A DNA stretch of 6,010 nucleotides, taken from Bacteroidales bacterium. GTDB lineage: Bacteria; Bacteroidota; Bacteroidia; Bacteroidales; P3. Made by a program: the position numbers and the translations under genes. Below the pieces are notes generated by a model. The model searched no databases. It saw nothing but the letters and a program-made list of their open reading frames with translations, and had not been told where the DNA came from. Within the stretch, counting starts at the first letter, position 1. Each line of letters opens with the position of its first letter. This document shows, piece by piece, positions 4,809-6,010 of this stretch. The stretch spans positions 524,339 to 530,348 of the forward strand of contig JABUUQ010000002.1 of NCBI GenBank assembly GCA_021443125.1. The letters run 5' to 3'.

Positions 4809-6010
4809 TTAATTTTCTGTTTCTTCATTATCGTTGTAATCTTGTAAAGCAGCAGGTAGTTGTTTCTTTGGATCTATGCCGTATTTCTTTAAAGTTTCCA
4901 ATTTTTTCACAATATTGCCTTTCCCCGAGCTTAGTTGTTTTTGGGCATCATTGAAAGCATTTTGAGTAGTCTTTATTCCTTCGCCTATTTTTACAAAATT
5001 CTCCGAGAAGGCTATGAATTTATCATATAATTTTGTAGCTTCAGTTGCTATTTTTTGTGCAGAAGTGTTTCTTGCGTTGATTTTCCATAAGTCAGCAACA
5101 AGACGCAAGCAACTAATCATATTTGTTGCAGAAATCAATACAACTTTCTTTTGATAAGCTTCTTGCCATAATGAAGGATCGTTTTGCATTGCCAACATAT
5201 ACGCAGATTCTATTGGCACAAACATCATAACAAAATCTATATTTCCTTGAACAACTTTTTCATAGTCCTTATCTTTTAGTTCATAAACATGTTTGCGTAT
5301 AGAATCTATATGGTCATTCAAAGCCAAACTTCTTTCTTCTTCGCTTTCTGCGTTAAAATATTTTTCATAAGCAACCAAAGAAACTTTGCTGTCTATAACG
5401 ATTGTATTTTCATTACCATCGGAATTAGGAAGTTTTACTAAAAAGTCTGGTATAGATTTTATGGTTTCGCCTTCTTCGTTTTCCACTTTGAAATTTTGTT
5501 GTGTGAAATAGTGTTCATTCTTTATTAATCCGCTATTTTGCAGAATGGTTTCCAAAACATTTTCTCCCCAATTGCCAGCTGTTTTATTCTGTCCTTTCAA
5601 AGCTTTTGCAAGGTTGTCGGCATCTTGAGAGATTTTTGTACTTTGCTTCATAACATCCTCAATCTGTTGTTTCAAAGAAGAATGAAGGCCACTTTGCTCT
5701 TTCATATTTGATTCCACCTTATCCTTAAACTCTTTTATGTTTTCTTTCAAAGGATTCAAAATGTCATTTATTGATTTTGAGTTAGTTTCTTGGAATTTTT
5801 TTGTTTTGTCTTCAAGAATCTCATTGGTAATGTTCTTTATTCTTTCTTCAAAAGACTTTTGCAGTTTCTCGAAATCTTGTTTGTAGTCATTGTATTGTTC
5901 TTCCAAATTTTTAGAATTGGCTTTTAGGGTTGCAAGTTCTTGTCCTAAATCATTTTTTTCTTGTTGCAATACTTTATATGATTGTTCCAAGTTTTTCTTT
6001 TCTTGTTCAA
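4809..6010 (-). CDS. rmuC: RmuC-family DNA recombination/limiter protein (N-terminus cut by window edge)
   Basis: RmuC limits recombination at inverted repeats in E. coli and is predicted to have a PD-(D/E)xK nuclease-like fold; its biochemical activity is poorly defined. The frame stays open to the right edge, so the true start and the usual N-terminal membrane anchor are outside. A TTG at 5990 could be taken as a start, but the codons before it (EQEKKN) continue the same coiled coil. Counting from that TTG, about 1-130 is a Glu/Lys/Gln-rich coiled coil. The conserved core then has GNWGE (139-143), PDFLVKL (181-187), IDSKVSL (199-205, with Asp200 and Lys202 as candidate metal-site residues), FVPIES (257-262) and the helical end ATNMISCLRLVADLWK (288-303). 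The C-terminus is acidic and stops cleanly at 4809. The stop is 49 bases from the -33 box of the M23 gene and has no visible terminator after it. Confidence in the family is high; function here is by homology. Confidence 0.95.
   Translation of the reverse strand, partial: EQEKKNLEQSYKVLQQEKNDLGQELATLKANSKNLEEQYNDYKQDFEKLQKSFEERIKNITNEILEDKTKKFQETNSKSINDILNPLKENIKEFKDKVESNMKEQSGLHSSLKQQIEDVMKQSTKISQDADNLAKALKGQNKTAGNWGENVLETILQNSGLIKNEHYFTQQNFKVENEEGETIKSIPDFLVKLPNSDGNENTIVIDSKVSLVAYEKYFNAESEEERSLALNDHIDSIRKHVYELKDKDYEKVVQGNIDFVMMFVPIESAYMLAMQNDPSLWQEAYQKKVVLISATNMISCLRLVADLWKINARNTSAQKIATEATKLYDKFIAFSENFVKIGEGIKTTQNAFNDAQKQLSSGKGNIVKKLETLKKYGIDPKKQLPAALQDYNDNEETEN

Noticed and set aside
4634..4954. 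Plus-strand reading frame of 106 codons
   Set aside because: It covers the M23 start, its promoter and the rmuC 3' end in antisense; Phe/Leu-rich by composition only.
5988..5990. TTG start codon for rmuC at 5990
   Set aside because: The frame remains open to the window edge and the coiled coil continues upstream, so the true start is outside the window.

Overview
The window is AT-rich, densely coded chromosomal DNA from a member of the Bacteroidota, most likely Bacteroidales-like; the genus cannot be read from it. The main evidence is three promoters of the Bacteroidota type (a TTTG-like -33 box, a 19-20 base spacer and a TAnnTTTG -7 box). Start codons lack Shine-Dalgarno sequences and are preceded by A/T-rich leaders, signal peptides end in AQ or CQ, and the protein families fit. 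No mobile element, CRISPR array, tRNA or rRNA was seen.

Layout from left to right. (1) A minus-strand pair runs from a promoter at 2591-2622: a 309-residue exported protein of unknown function (1633-2562), then after 19 bases a dipeptidyl-peptidase IV-type S9 serine peptidase (1613 down to the left edge, cut before its catalytic Ser). (2) Back to back with that promoter, a plus-strand promoter (2628-2658) drives a 73-residue two-helix membrane protein (2680-2901) and elongation factor P (2932-3495), ending at a strong intrinsic terminator. (3) The 209-base convergent gap 3496-3704 holds the efp terminator, an unexplained 13-bp perfect inverted repeat, and the oppositely directed terminator of the next gene nested inside an 11-bp inverted repeat. 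(4) A minus-strand M23 (LytM-type) peptidase with a C-terminal LysM domain (3705-4700) has its own promoter (4728-4759). (5) Upstream of it on the minus strand, an RmuC-family protein (4809 to the right edge) lacks its N-terminus.

The genes appear to be three or four independent units: periplasmic proline-specific peptide degradation with an unknown partner, translation of polyproline stretches (efp), cell-wall remodelling (M23/LysM) and genome maintenance (rmuC). Two promoter positions settle start codons, because the longest possible reading frames of the unknown exported protein and of the M23 peptidase begin in or upstream of their own promoters. The recognised genes are ordinary core or common Bacteroidota genes, and no new multi-gene system is evident. 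The most informative unknowns are the exported protein paired with the S9 peptidase, the small membrane protein ahead of efp, and the hairpin cluster between the convergent genes.
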